NCBI RefSeq assembly: GCF_003265705.1
Contig: NW_020312894.1
Coordinates: 4,674,675-4,738,674, forward strand
Origin: Callorhinus ursinus
Lineage: Eukaryota > Chordata > Mammalia > Carnivora > Otariidae
Direction: 5' to 3'
Length of the DNA stretch: 64,000 nt
The notes beneath the pieces were generated by a model. That model did not search any database. It was given only the letters and a program-made list of their open reading frames with translations, and was not told the DNA's origin. The translations under genes and the position numbers were made by a program. Positions 12,730 to 24,011 of the stretch are shown one piece after another (the stretch's first letter is position 1; every line of letters begins with the position of its first letter).

Positions 12730-12900
12730 GAGCCACCAGGACTCTTTGGGTCATAAGTAACAGAAACACAACTCAGACCAGCTTAAGCACAAAAGATAAT
12801 CCATTGCCTCAAATAATTTGGAACGTCCAGGGGCAGTGGAAGGATTCACTTCCTCCATGACTGGAACCCAAGGTCCAATCATGCCAGGTTAAAAACTCCA
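12730..12900. repeat. ancient interspersed repeat, copy 1
   Basis: 'agtaacagaaacacaactca', 'cagcttaagca' and 'cgtccaggggcagtgg' recall an old mammalian repeat containing 'taacagaaacc.aactcaa', 'gcttaaaca' and 'agtccag.ggtag'. A related copy in the same orientation lies at 14430-14690. The family name is not certain. Confidence 0.45.
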
Positions 12901-12929
12901 TCCTCCAGTATATTAAATCCATCTTAACA

Positions 12930-13610
12930 TGAAGGTCCAGTTTATTTTTCTTTTCCTCTCTTGGGCGGTCCCAGGGGAGAAGACAGCAAAATCCGAGAAG
13001 GCTTCCAGTCGGTGGGAAGGAGCGAGCAGCACTGGGAGGGGTGGGCGGTCACTCCTGCCGGTCGTCCTTGCTGGCACTGGGGGTCCCACTCCTGATCTGA
13101 TTTCAGAGCCGTTCTATCAACTCTGGATTCTGCTGCTGCCTCTGCTGGGCGAACTGCTGGCTGGTCTGGATGAGACTGGCCGGGTCGTTCTGTGAGGGCC
13201 TGGTGCCAGGAGATCCCCGGGGCATGAGCTGCTAACCTTGGGGATTGTTCATCAGGTTTGATGCCATGCTCCTGAACTTGGGGTGTTCAGAAGACTGGGG
13301 ATGCCAAAGCTGCCAACACCTCCTGCAGGGCTCAGTTGTATCCTCAGGCAGATGCTATCTATAGCTCTAAACTTTGGTCCTTACAGTAGGTTCATGATCC
13401 CAGAGAAAGTGAGCCCCTTTCCTGAGGGCTCCAACACAAGCCCAGAGGATTCCCTGTGGCCCCGGGGATCCTGATCCCGCTCTCAAGACAATCCCTAATG
13501 CTGGTGGAAGGGTACTCTGGGCATTGGAGGTCAAGAGCGTATGCTGGGCTTCCCAGGTTAGCAGGCAGAAGGAGGCGGTATCTAGCTGGCCCCCAGGATT
13601 TGAGCAAGAC
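12930..13610 (-). pseudogene. processed pseudogene of SGTA (small glutamine-rich TPR co-chaperone alpha)
   Basis: SGTA is a cytosolic co-chaperone that passes hydrophobic tail-anchored clients to the BAG6/GET system and binds HSP70/HSP90 through TPR repeats. The minus-strand translation around 13052-13195 matches the SGTA C-terminus closely: [24 protein letters not shown], then SGTPSASKDD and a terminal RQE before a stop at 13049-13051. Upstream on the minus strand (about 13200-13330) lie remnants of the GGVGSF, SLLN and NLMNNPQ region, and to about 13600 a much weaker match to the TPR part. No intron interrupts the recognisable C-terminal part, so it is a retrocopy. It is dead: an in-frame TGA at 13103-13105 replaces an arginine codon just before the QIR motif, and the middle is shifted and rearranged. 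The SGTA-like 3' UTR runs to about 12930, with an AATAAA-like word near 12942. No poly-A tail or target duplication is visible, and the 5' limit is uncertain. Confidence 0.8.
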
Positions 13611-13634
13611 CATTTGAGGGTGCAAAGGTGCTTG

Positions 13635-13650
13635 TTTTTTTTTTTTTTTT
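13635..13650. repeat. T homopolymer
   Basis: 16 T in a row just right of the SGTA pseudogene. It lies on the wrong side to be that retrocopy's tail, and may mark an antisense insertion extending to the right. Confidence 0.8.
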
Positions 13651-14429
13651 CAAAGAAAAGGATACCGAACAGACAAAAAATCTAGGTCTACTAAGCACAT
13701 TTACATTACCTCTGATGGTTGGTCAAACGAAAGGTGGACTCGTGTAGCTATTTCAGATGTGGATCTACTTTTAAACTTAAAATCTTCCAATTTTGCAGCT
13801 TAGGTTCGGATTGCACAGAAAGCAAACTACACTTAGAGAGAATCTAATTTGCAGAACTGTTTTAAAGGAAAAGAAACAGTAGGTAAGACCCAAAACTCCC
13901 TGCTTTGAGCTTCAAATTGACAGTTCTGAACGTGATGCTGGCTTCATTATTTTTTTGAACTCAACCTCATTGTTGCAGTTAAAAAGTACTATGGGATCCA
14001 AGTGCCATTGAAAACAATGATTTCGGTATTGCAGTCATTGAAGAATAGACTATTTTTGCTCCCAAACCCATTCATTTTACTCACAAAAGAGGAATCCATA
14101 CTAAAGCACAAGTGTGATTTCCCTCTAAGGTTTAAGAAACTCCGTGTTTACCTGGAGAAAAAGGATTGCAGGGGAATGTACTTACAGGTCACCGATTACT
14201 ACAAATAGTCTCTTATTTGCCAAGAACCACATATACATTTGAAAAATGAATAACTAGAAGGAACAGTAGTTTAAACCTTTTGAAAAACTGTCCTATTTAA
14301 ATTTCGTAGAGAGACCACACGGCATCTATAGAAATTCCTTATCTTTTGGACATGGAAGCCCCCCACTTTTAGGAATAATAATCTAAAAAGGAAGGACTCA
14401 AACATTCAGACTTTCAAAACTCCCATGGA
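13651..14429. other. unassigned AT-rich sequence
   Basis: No known repeat or gene recognised. A 68-codon frame at 14002-14208 is lysine- and leucine-rich but has no domain that I know. The T-run on its left edge would fit an old antisense retrocopy of a 3' UTR. Confidence 0.35.
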
Positions 14430-14690
14430 ATCTTGAGATTCCTCATCAAGGCTAATTTGGTAGCAGTGACAGAAACAGAACCCAAACAAGCTGGGGAGAA
14501 TGGACGGATGCCTGATGCACACACCTGGGAATTACAGGGACTTGGGTCGGGACAGCTGGATGCCAGAGCCATACCTGGTTCGCTCAGGTTGCTTTGATTT
14601 CCCAGCTGAGCTTCTCTTTGAGGCCAAGACCAGGGCTTCTGGAAGCTTCCAGGCTCATATCACCCCAGCTCCGCAACTAGAAAGAAAAGA
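14430..14690. repeat. ancient interspersed repeat, copy 2
   Basis: 'agtgacagaaacagaaccca' near 14464 parallels 'agtaacagaaacacaactca' of the copy at 12730-12900. Downstream, 'cagctggatgccagagc' and 'tccaggctcatatcacccca' continue the same old family. The two copies flank the SGTA pseudogene. Confidence 0.45.
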
Positions 14691-15099
14691 TTTTTTTAAC
14701 TCTCTCAGCTTTGATTAGACTTAGATTTGATTTTGCCACGACCACATGGAGACCAACCATGTGCTCAGAAAAAGGGGCACAGAAAAAGGGGTCTCAGTGC
14801 CCTTCCCACCCCTCATCGCGGGGGGGTGAATGTATGACTGTGGAGGGTAGTGTGCAATATACCCTTTAGATCCAGGCCAGCAAGCAGGGCTCTCTGTCAG
14901 GGCTCCGTGTTGGACCAATGCCACGCAAAGTCTTGTCTGTGGAGTAGGGAGCTGTATGCCAAGACATGTCAGCCCACTCAGCACACCGCTTCCTTTATTG
15001 AGAAAGTTTTGCTATCCAAAAACAAACAACAAAGTCGGTCGGACTAAAGAGTGTGCTCAGTGACATTGGTCTTCACGTGTGTGAGTGATGTCTCTGGAT
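14691..15099. other. unassigned sequence
   Basis: Contains an imperfect direct repeat of 'cagaaaaaggggca/t' at 14767-14794. Nothing else recognised. Confidence 0.4.
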
Positions 15100-15260
15100 G
15101 GTTCTCTTGCAGATACTGAAGATGCAAAAATGAATAAAAACCACACGAGCTATTTCTTTACCATCTGGTAAGAGAGATATGCATATACACCAACAATTAC
15201 AGCAAAAGAAGGACTGATGAGCATTACGTGAGGGCAACAAAGCAAAGCCCTGAATGAAGG
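15100..15260. repeat. old LINE-like fragment (L2-type, uncertain)
   Basis: 'actgaagatgcaaaaatgaa', a 'taagagagatatgcatatac' stretch and 'caacaattacagca' follow the pattern of old repeats with 'gagatacaaagatgaata' and 'aaacaataattacaat'. The family call is tentative. Confidence 0.35.
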
Positions 15261-15935
15261 ATCTATGTTCTCATTCAAAAAGGAAAACAGTTCATGGGAG
15301 CCCTCTGAAGAGCATATACCTTATAGAGAAGGACGGTGCCATCCACTTTCCGGATCCTGTGGGCCCATCCCGACCAGCACCCCAGGAGAAGTATCAGAAG
15401 GAACCCAGTGAGAACTTTGGCCCAGAGGCCTGAGCGACCCCATAGTTGTGATCCCACCTATAGCCTAGCCTCTTGCTTCTAGCTCCAGATTTGAACTGGT
15501 CTTGCTTGCTACAGCTCAGCATCTCACCTTGAGCTCTCCTCTGCTTTCAAATGAGAAAACCCCTCATGGACCATTCCGGAGCCATGCCAGAAAATTACCC
15601 TTGCTAATTACAATGAAATAAAGAGTACCTCTGTGCCATGCAGCAAGCCTATGCTATCTCTACAGCAACTGTCAGGCAAAGAGCAATCCAGAGTCACATT
15701 AAAAGAGAGAACTGGAAGTATTATGCTCGTTCAGGAAATTGAAAGGAAATTCACATGTTCACTTTCATCTGCCAACAGATGCCTGTACCACAGAGCACGC
15801 CCTTTCTGTCTGCAGATGGGTCAGGTATCACAGGGCTGGCTCCAGCCAGCAAGCCCGCTTGAATTCCCTGATTCTCCAGCTCTCTGAGGAACACTTAATC
15901 TTAATGGTATTTGTTGCAGATGCGCATTAATTCTA
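15261..15935. other. unassigned sequence up to the gap
   Basis: No gene recognised. Short frames on both strands without domains. Confidence 0.4.
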
Positions 15936-15945
15936 NNNNNNNNNN
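15936..15945. other. assembly gap, 10 N
   Basis: Ten unresolved bases. The frame reported across it cannot be trusted. The true missing length is unknown because 10 N may be a placeholder. Confidence 0.99.
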
Positions 15946-15973
15946 GTCCTGCCGTTACCTGCTGGCCTCCAAA

Positions 15974-15985
15974 GACGTCACGTCA
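15974..15985. promoter_or_regulatory. paired CRE-like half-sites
   Basis: GACGTCACGTCA holds two overlapping CGTCA half-sites, the core bound by CREB/ATF factors, 28 bp right of the assembly gap. Confidence 0.3.
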
Positions 15986-16156
15986 CTCTTTCTTGCCAGT
16001 GGCTCTCATCGCAGGGGCTTTGGCAATGCCTCGGCACGCCGATGGCTGGCCCCAGAGCACTGTGGTGCCCTTTGCAATGGGCCACAACTGGCCCGTTCCT
16101 CCTGAGGGCCCTTGCAGCCGTGAACGCCAGGCCCAACCGCTTGAGTTCTCGCTAAT

Positions 16157-16251
16157 GAGAGGCAGAGAGAGACAGAGACAATGAGGGAGGAGGAGGGGGA
16201 GAAAGAGCAGGAGGAGGAAGATGAGGAAGAGGAGGAGGTGGGGGAGGAGAA
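16157..16251. repeat. purine-rich GGA/GAA low-complexity tract
   Basis: Nearly uninterrupted A/G over about 95 bp (gaggaggagg, gaggaggaagatgaggaag). Such purine/pyrimidine strand asymmetry can form triplex DNA in vitro. It creates a leucine/proline-rich minus-strand frame that is not a gene. Confidence 0.8.
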
Positions 16252-17020
16252 CTACCCCCAAACCTTGAACCTTAAATTCTCAGTTTGTCATTCTTAAAAG
16301 AAATAAAAAAAACTTCTGGGGAAAAACAGGAACAGTCAAGACCCACTACAGTCCACGCGACAAATATTTCATAACGGCCCCACCCGCAGCCACGAAGCTC
16401 CGCAGTTAGCGCACCAGAACTCGCGCAGGGAGTCTGGAAGGTAAGAGCCCTTGAATTCATGAAAAGATCAACATCTGAATATATATTAAAGATAAAGTCC
16501 AAATAATTCATAAGAGGCAGCAAAACAGCAGCCTAACTTCCAGGTGGGCGCGGGAGCCCCTGCCCCCTGAAGGGGGAGCAGATCCCTCGGGGAGTATGTG
16601 CTAAATGAACTCTGCTCTGGATGCGTCCACATGGGCACCGTTTTAAATGGCAGACTGTTTTATTGGAAGAAAAACGTGTATCTCTCAACCCGGAAAAATA
16701 CGGGATCTCGGCACAAAATAAGGAAAACAGCCCACGGCTTAACGCCAAACTTTTCGCACAAGGCCAGGAAACCATCATCCTCAGACGACCAAGTTTCACG
16801 TCTCTCCACGTTTGGAAACAAGCCGTTGGGACCATTCCAGAGTGGTCTGATTTGGAAGCACCCCAAATGCCTGGAACCAGCGTGGGCACAGGACCGGAAC
16901 AGCACTCACGCGGGGCTTTCCTAGAACATAGCACCATATCTAAAGAATTCCTTTTTTTTCTCTAATGGAAGACCAACCCACCACCAAATGACTGTGCCAG
17001 AAGGGAGTAGGAATCCAATT
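16252..17020. other. unassigned sequence
   Basis: Overlapping frames of 81-134 codons on both strands at 16533-16965 have no recognisable domain. No repeat identified. Confidence 0.4.
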
Positions 17021-17037
17021 AAAAAAAAAAAAAAAAA
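17021..17037. repeat. A homopolymer
   Basis: 17 A in a row, just left of a CNE-like block. No SINE or retrocopy body was recognised to its left. Confidence 0.8.
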
Positions 17038-17039
17038 CC

Positions 17040-17260
17040 TTTAACTGTCCCGTCTGCACAATCCCAGCCCTGTGGCCCAGGGTTTGCCTGGCTTATGAAT
17101 GCCATTTATAGAGGGGGCCCTGCCCCAGCCTGGGTCCTAATGACATGCGCCCTTCATCACACTCCTGTGGATCCTGTCTGACAGTCAGGACCTCTGGGAG
17201 TGGGAATCCTGAGAGCTAATTGAGTGGGCAATCCCATTTCAGCGAGTTGCTGTCACCGGG
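17040..17260. promoter_or_regulatory. CNE-like block
   Basis: Repeat-free, with 'cttatgaatgccatttatag', 'tcctaatgacatgcgccctt', 'tgtctgacagtcagg' (TALE-type sites) and 'gagctaattgagtggg'. Candidate enhancer by composition; conservation not tested. Confidence 0.4.
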
Positions 17261-17619
17261 AGGGCCTGGGGCTCTGCACGGCCACCCTCGGACAGCATCT
17301 CACCGATCCGGGCTTGGGCACGAGTTGCCTTTCTCGGCTGAGTGCTCGAGTCACAGAGTCACTGTCTGTTCGTAGAAGCAGGGTCCCACTGGGCCCCCGC
17401 CACAAGGCCAGCTCAACGCCCAGGACGAGACAGAGCCTGCGCTTTGCTTTCTGCAAAGGAGGAAAACGCCTTTTTGATTGAGGACAAAGGATTCACTGGG
17501 AATAGCCTTCCTATGTTTTCACACCGAAAAACCATCTACTACCTTGAGCTTCGGGGAGATGGAGCCCAGTTCCAGGGCAGAACCCCCTCTGCCTCCCGCC
17601 TGCCCCCATGACACTTTGA
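17261..17619. other. unassigned sequence
   Basis: Nothing recognised; overlapping short frames only. Confidence 0.4.
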
Positions 17620-17930
17620 CCCTCCATCCGTCCTATACAAAACCAAAAGATACTTCTTCTCATTTACAGCAGTGGATGTTTTTGTACAAAATTCATAAAA
17701 ACAAAAGGAAAGAAGGAAATTTTAAAACACGCGTCATTCTACTTCCCGGAGTAACCAGGTTTTTTTTGTTTTGTTTGTTATATTATCCTAATTTTTTCTG
17801 TGAACACATCAACATTTTTAAAAGAAAATTGTGGATAAACTCTATGTGCTATTTTACAACTTGTCCTTTTTTCACTTATGCACATAATCTGAACAATTTT
17901 CAACTTCCTAAATATTTTCTCGCACCATCA
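17620..17930. repeat. AT-rich old repeat-like segment
   Basis: 'cacatcaacatttttaaaag', 'ttttacaacttgtccttttt' and 'cacttatgcacataatctga' resemble a recurrent mammalian LINE-type text (ttttgcaacttgctttttt, cacttaacaatat). Family unresolved. Confidence 0.35.
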
Positions 17931-18854
17931 CGTAAAGGACTCGGGGCTGTAGTGCCCCGTAATTCCCCAATGCGCCCCCACCCCGCGTTCAGATAAGCAT
18001 AGCTGTGGGGAACGTCCTGCAGGCTAAAGCTTCGCACACCGACAGGACCCTTTCTTTAGGCTAAATCAGGAAGGATAAACGCAGACAGAACTGGGTTCGT
18101 TCAAACGATGTGCCTTTTTTTTCCCTAAGGTAGAGCAGAAAACACTTTTTAAAAATAGATGCATAAAATCAATAGTACCTTCATGAGTCAGTAAGCGGCC
18201 ACACGGGTTTTCAGAGCACCTGCCCATGTGAGCTGCTAGGTCACAGCGCCGTCCCGTGGGTGCCAGCCCTTTCCTTCGCCATGCGGTGTGACCGGCCCAC
18301 TTTCTGCTTCCCAGACACCTCCATTCCCCCACCAGTGCCAGGAGGACTGGGCCACACCCGCGAGGCAAGGAGACTCGCCTCTGCCAACCGTCACCGCCCC
18401 GGTCCGGGGTCATCCTCCCCTACTCTCTGAGAAGCCACCTTCCTGGCTCTACCCCTGCGGTCCCCAGCAGAGGTATCAGCCTGAGGGAGGGCGGCAGTCC
18501 GAGTGTGACTTAACCCAGGGACACGTGTGTCCCCATCTGCTCCTGGCCCAGGCTCCCTCTCTTGCAGAAGAACGCTACCCCCAGCTTCAAGCCAGGCACT
18601 GAGGGGTCTTCATTTTCTGCTTGTCTTTCTCTCTCAACAGCCAGTGGCTTGATTGCAAAGCCCAGACAACTTTCCCTTTGGGATATTTTTCTACAGGTGG
18701 TATGATCATCAGTGTGGAGTGCTTGGCACAGGTCCTGGCATTAAGCGTCCCTCATAATTATATACCATTAGCTATGTATGTCATGTGTGCACTCACATCC
18801 ACTGCAACCCTCCCCGGCTGCCCTCCTGCCCCTAGTCTTACTCAAACATGGACC
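17931..18854. other. unassigned sequence
   Basis: GC-richer unique DNA with no gene that I can support. A minus-strand frame at 18066-18413 and a plus frame at 18288-18602 overlap and look random. Confidence 0.4.
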
Positions 18855-19085
18855 CCAGAAGGGGGTCTTTTAAGCTCTAAATCCGAGTGCACTACTCTGC
18901 CACCAAAGCCTTCCTATGGCTTCCCATAGCCCCCAGGGCCAAGCCCAGATGTGCCCACAAGCCTTACGACGTCCTCTTCATCTGGCACTCTCCACCTCTC
19001 CAGACCACCTCTCTGCCCTCCTCTCCCCTGCCCTACCCCCTGCTCCTCCCACTACCACCGGCACATCCTATTCTAGAAGGCCCTA
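18855..19085 (+). mobile_element. L2 LINE internal fragment
   Basis: 'cttcctatggcttcccatag', 'cccccagggccaagcccaga', 'aagccttacgacgtcctctt' and 'ctctccagaccacctct' parallel the L2 order of ttcagtggctccccattgc, aaggccctccatgatctggc and cctctccagcctcatctc. Confidence 0.55.
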
Positions 19086-19959
19086 TCTGCTGGGGAGCCC
19101 TCAGCCACAAGTGGGTATTCCGATTACATCTAAAATAGTTAAAGGTGAATAAAAGGAAATATTCAGTTCCTCAGGCGCACTGGCCACACTGGACGTGCTC
19201 AGGGGTTGAGTGTGAGCAGATACCGTCCTGGACGGTGCAGGGGCAGACCATCCCCATCTCTGCAGCAGGTGCTCTCCAAGGGCGCCGGTGCTAAACCTAG
19301 AAAACACCGTCGGTCTCTCCAAAGAACCAAGGTCTTTCTCCAAGTGGTGTCTCTCCCGTGCCTGGGGAATTTGGAAGATAAAAATGAATCGGTTCTCAGA
19401 ATCAAACCCCACGGTGAATTCGTAAGCATCCCTCTTCCCCATTTCTTGGATTTGATTTTATTCCTGAGTCTTTTTACCAGCCCTCAGATAATCAAGACTC
19501 CTCATGTAATAAGCTGATTAAACCTCAGCTTGCCTGATGGCAAATTCTAATTTCCTACCGTGTATGTTTCCAGCCGGAGGCTCCCTCCCCCTACTTAATG
19601 CCCCAAACAGAGTCTGACCACGTAGGTGTTCCTGTTGCCTGGGAGCCCAGATGCAACACACGTGAGCTTCATCTTCCGCTACCGCCATGGAGCCCCACAT
19701 CCCCTCGTACACTCTGCAGGCAAGACTGGGGAGGTGACACCCCCACCCCATCTCTCTCCAACAGCACTGCTACTCCTGGCCCCAGGGCCAGTCACAGCTC
19801 GGACAGGCACACGTGGTCGCCCAGACTGCATTTGGGAGGGGAGCCAGAAATTCAGATCTCACCCACCTACCATTCCTGAAGTCTTACACAAGTTGGCCCT
19901 TCTTGTTAAGACATGAAAGGGTCTAACTAATATAAAAAGGAAGAAAAAGTTATCCAGGA
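19086..19959. other. unassigned sequence
   Basis: Several overlapping frames of about 75-113 codons with no domain. Segment 19430-19560 is AT-rich and might be a small conserved element. Confidence 0.4.
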
Positions 19960-20700
19960 GAGGAAGCAAGCCAACAATCGCCATGCATTAGTGCCTAATC
20001 ACCAATTAGCGCGCGAGCTTCCAGTGTGGCCGCGTGGAGGGGTGGGGAGCAGCTGAAGCCGGGGTCCCCAGGGTGCGCTCGAAGAGGAAAGAAGAAGGGA
20101 GGATGAAAGGCAAAGGGGCGGAATCAGAATCCCACCCTGCTCCAAGTTTGCCGAAGGCCCACCCTGTTCTTCCAAACACACTGGCCGGCTTTACAACCAA
20201 CTTGCACGCTGAACATTTCCAACATCAAAATATTCGTAACGAGGCACCTTCTCAAAGTTCTCCTGGGAGATGTGCCTTTGGTTATGGAATTCCTAGCCCA
20301 GGAAAGCAGTGGGAAATCCTGCAGTAAGTGGGCTTGTTAAGATCAGTTGGCAGTGTCCCAGCAGGGTCCTCGACAGTCGATGAGAATTACTAAACATCCT
20401 CGCAAAGAGTGCAGAGTAATTCCACGAACCCAGAAGAAAAGGCAGAGGAAGTTAATTGGTGCCGCAAAAGTAAAGACAGAACCCTGGACTTCCCGCGGCG
20501 CGCTCGCTGACCAGAGGGCTTGGCAGACATCGCAGGGACACTTCAGGGTGGCAATTAGCCGTTCAGCTCAGCGTGGCCTCCAGAGCCCCGAGCTACCTTG
20601 GTGATCGCAGTGAGAGGGTGCTCCCCTCGGCTGCACGTTGATAGCCCCGCTCCGTGGACATCTGGGGGGCCTTCAGAGGCCAAATCAAACGCATTATTGG
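19960..20700. promoter_or_regulatory. CNE-like segment with homeodomain-type sites
   Basis: At 19974-20015 'aatcgccatgcattagtgcc' and 'taatcaccaattagcg' supply several TAAT/ATTA cores. 'gttaattggtgcc' (20451) and 'ggcaattagccg' (20549) add more within GC-rich DNA. Candidate regulatory DNA only; the edges are arbitrary. Confidence 0.35.
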
Positions 20701-23099
20701 AGAGAACAGGAGGCAAGTGAGAGGGGCCCCTTAGAGCTGTGCTCTGTGTGCTTCTCGGGGTGGGACTAGGCACCCCTGGAAACTCGGGCGGCCTCTCCGG
20801 CAGTTACCCCTGCGCAGAGCGGGGGACGCTGATGCGGTGCAGGAAGAAACTCTGGAGAACCAGTGGAGAAGTCCCAGCTGTAAGAGAAGAGCAAGCAGTA
20901 AACCTAATTCCTCTCCGCACACCTGTGCCCTGGCATCTCGTCCCCTCACTGGAGGTAGGACATCCCCGTCTCCAAGTTCCTTCATGCTGTGGTTGTCATT
21001 CTGGACCCCACGTTCTGAGGCCTGGCTTCGCACCTGTCACGCCCGGCTGAGGATGGGGCCCTGCCCCGGGGGTGCACGAGTCCCTTGGAGGTGGTTCTTC
21101 AAGAACAGTTTTGATGGGGACCGAACGCCCCTTTCGTCACTCACCGTAGCCCCTGGAGCCGAAGACAAGCGCATGCATTTACCAGCTTCCTTCCCGGAGC
21201 TGACAGAAGGCAACATTTGGTTTGACCCACACCAAAAACACCTCCTCCAAGTGCGGCTGAGATCCACTGCTGAAAACGGAACGGCACACCAATTACGGGG
21301 GTTCTCAGGGAGTGTCCAGTGGGCCACAAGGAGATTCATTTTAATGTCTTAGGGCCACTTGTTATACAAAGCAATGCTGGCTTAGGAGAAGCTGTCTGAT
21401 TCACCTCGTGCTCCCTAAAATAGCCAGGAAGGACATTCCCGTTCTGTTCCGCAGACCCAGTGATAGAAAAAAAATCACCCTGAGTAACAGCGACCTCCAC
21501 ACCTTGCAGTGCACACTGCCCACCACCCAGCTATAGGGCCCAGTACATATTCGTCCTCAACTTCTTCCCCAAATACCAGGATAGACAGAGTTAAGTGGGC
21601 TCTGTCATGCTGGCATGATTTGCCTTTGTATCTCCACCAGGGTGACACCCTCTGCGAAGTGCAGCCAGGCAGTGGGTTGGAGTAGCCACAGGCTGTCCTT
21701 GCCCGCTGCCTGCGGAACCCACTGGCTGCTTGCTGCTTCTCACCACTGATCCGCTGGCCCCCAAGGCCACGGCTTAACAAGCCCCAGTAGAAGTAGATGG
21801 GAGGGGCTTTTTCCTCTTCCCTCTGCAAAGAACAGGAAACTGATAAAAACAGTATTGGAAAGTCAATCACCCCCACCCCGTCTCCAGCATCATACAGGAG
21901 TGGGATGGCAGAGGGTCATAACCCAGATAAAGGATTATCATCAGACGCCCCCCCCCGAGTGCCACCCAGTGGGAAATACCATCTTACCCTAATGCCATAT
22001 GGTTCAAATACCCTCTTTACCCTCACCTTTTAAACTCTAAGCCCCTACAACTGTAATCACCAAAGCCTACTGGCAGGCTCTAAGTATTCACAATTGTATC
22101 ATAGAGGAAGACAAACTGAAATTGTTTGCTAAAATAAAAGTGCTTGGGGAAGAGAAATTCGTATTGTATCTTCTAGACTTTAGGGGGTTGGGGCTAGAGT
22201 TAGTTTGGGTTAAATTTAAGGGCACTCCACAAGAAGCTAGGGTTTTTTAGAATCTTGAATCTGGGATGAATGGATAAATGAAAAATGTTTGGAGGTAAGG
22301 GTTATTTTCTTTATTCCAAGAGAAATGGGAAGTCAACCAAGGGGCATAAGCAAAGGGCTGACTCCATGGGTTTGAATTTTACAAACGTCAGGGAGGGGAG
22401 GCGGCCTAGGTGCGGGCAGAGTGGTGATCTGGGGGCCAGGCTCCCTGCGCCTCATTCAACGGGTGACCCTGACCGCCTGGAATGTCCCATGTTTCCAGGC
22501 ATCGGAAATGTAGAAAGGAACACCCACCGGGCCCCCCAGTCCCACAGGACTTCCAGCTGTCCCTGGGGGAAACAGAAAACAAGAAGGTAAATAAGGAAAA
22601 CATGTGTGTCAGCGGGGAGGAGCAGCAGGGAGTCAAAAACAGGAGTGGGGGAGGGGAGGCAGGGTTACCTGGGGGTGAGGCGGCACGATTTCAGTTGTAG
22701 TGATAAGTCAGGCAAGGGTCCACAGCATCTCGGATCCTTTCTGCAGAGTTTGAGACTCCTGTCAGGTTGGTCTCCATGAGTTGGGGACACCAGCCGGGGA
22801 TGGGGGAGGGCACCAGGAGCCATGGGTCTCACAGGCCGCCCTGCTCAGGACAGAACTTCAGTAAAACAATGACTGGGACATTCAGATCTGCCATACATTC
22901 CAGAATGAGTCCCTGAATTTGGAACCCACCTCTCCCTTTGCCCCATCTCACCCAACCCACACACCCAACTCCCTGGAAATCAAGGAGCCTTAGGACACCC
23001 ATGACACAAGGTCGCGGCTGGAGGTTCTGCTCACGTATTTCAGCAGATAGCCAGCTATTTGTTTTAAAGCGTTCATGAAACACCATAGGTGTTGGTCAA
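20701..23099. other. unassigned sequence
   Basis: No gene or repeat recognised over 2.4 kb. The longest frame (20837-21352, 171 codons) has a minus-strand counterpart of 100 codons and no domain. C-runs occur near 21950-21957. Confidence 0.4.
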
Positions 23100-23676
23100 G
23101 CTATAGGGCTAGGGGAGAGCAAGTCCAAATTCCTGTCCACACTCTGCTGGGTGTTCTGGGGACACAAACTAAAATATAATGTGACAGTCAGTGAAAGAGC
23201 AGTGTGCCACACAAAGTCCAAATCTTTGCTGTCTCGGGAGACAATGGAAGGTTTCGAAAAGAGGCGTTATTGAACCTGGGGTTTTGAAGAATGAATAAGA
23301 GTTTTTCAGGCTGAAAAGAGATAGAAGGACATTCCAGAAAAGGAGAACAGCAGATGCAAAGTCACAGAGGTGGGACAAGCCCAGAAGGACTAAGAATGGC
23401 CAAGTCATTCGGTGTCGCCAGAACATAGGTGTACGAACAGGATGGACAGAAAATAAAGCTTGAGGAGGGTGTTGGAACTGGATTATGAAATCTTTGTAGC
23501 CCAGGGTGAGATCCTTGTTGTGCCGCACGGGGCCTGTGAGGGCCAGGCCCGGTTTCCGCAAGGACCTGTCCACGTCAGAATGAAGCGGGATGGGAGAGGC
23601 AGGTTGGGAGGGAGTCCATAGGCAGGGAGGTTGGTGGGAGCCCATTGCAATAATCCTGGGCAAGATGGGAGGCCTG
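23100..23676. repeat. ancient LINE-type repeat, probably L2-related antisense
   Basis: 'aggacattccagaaaaggag', 'aacagcagatgcaaag' and 'gcccattgcaataatcctgg' resemble the old repeat text ggaagagcattccaggcaga, aacagcatgtgcaaagg and ggctattgcagtagtccagg. Family and ends need a repeat library. Confidence 0.45.
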
Positions 23677-23909
23677 AAGTGAGGCAGGGCAGGGGCGCCT
23701 GGGCGGCTAAGTGGGTTGAGGGGCTGACTCTAGATTTTGGTTCAGGTCCAGATCTCAGGGTCATGGCATGGAGTCCTGGTCTCTGCACTCAGCGTGGAGT
23801 CTGTTTGAGATTCTCTCTCTCCCTCTGCCTCTGTTCCTCCTCTCTCTCTAAAGTAAATAAATAAAATCTTAAAAAAAATAAAAAATAAAAATAAAGTGAG
23901 GCAGGGCAG
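23677..23909 (+). mobile_element. carnivore tRNA-derived SINE with perfect target-site duplications
   Basis: The body at 23693-23893 starts gggcgcctgggcggctaag, has a CT-rich middle (gattctctctctccctctgc), and ends in 'aagtaaataaataaaatctt' plus an A-rich tail. It is flanked by identical 16-bp direct repeats, aagtgaggcagggcag at 23677-23692 and 23894-23909. Perfect duplications imply a relatively recent insertion. It landed in the old repeat at 23100-23676. Confidence 0.93.
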
Positions 23910-24011
23910 AGGGGTTGGAGAAGACCAAGGGGAAGGTCGTCACCAGCGGGAGGCAGCTGAAGAAAACCAGCGGACCTCATGGTCGAATCGCGCTAATAGC
24001 ACCTGGGGCCC

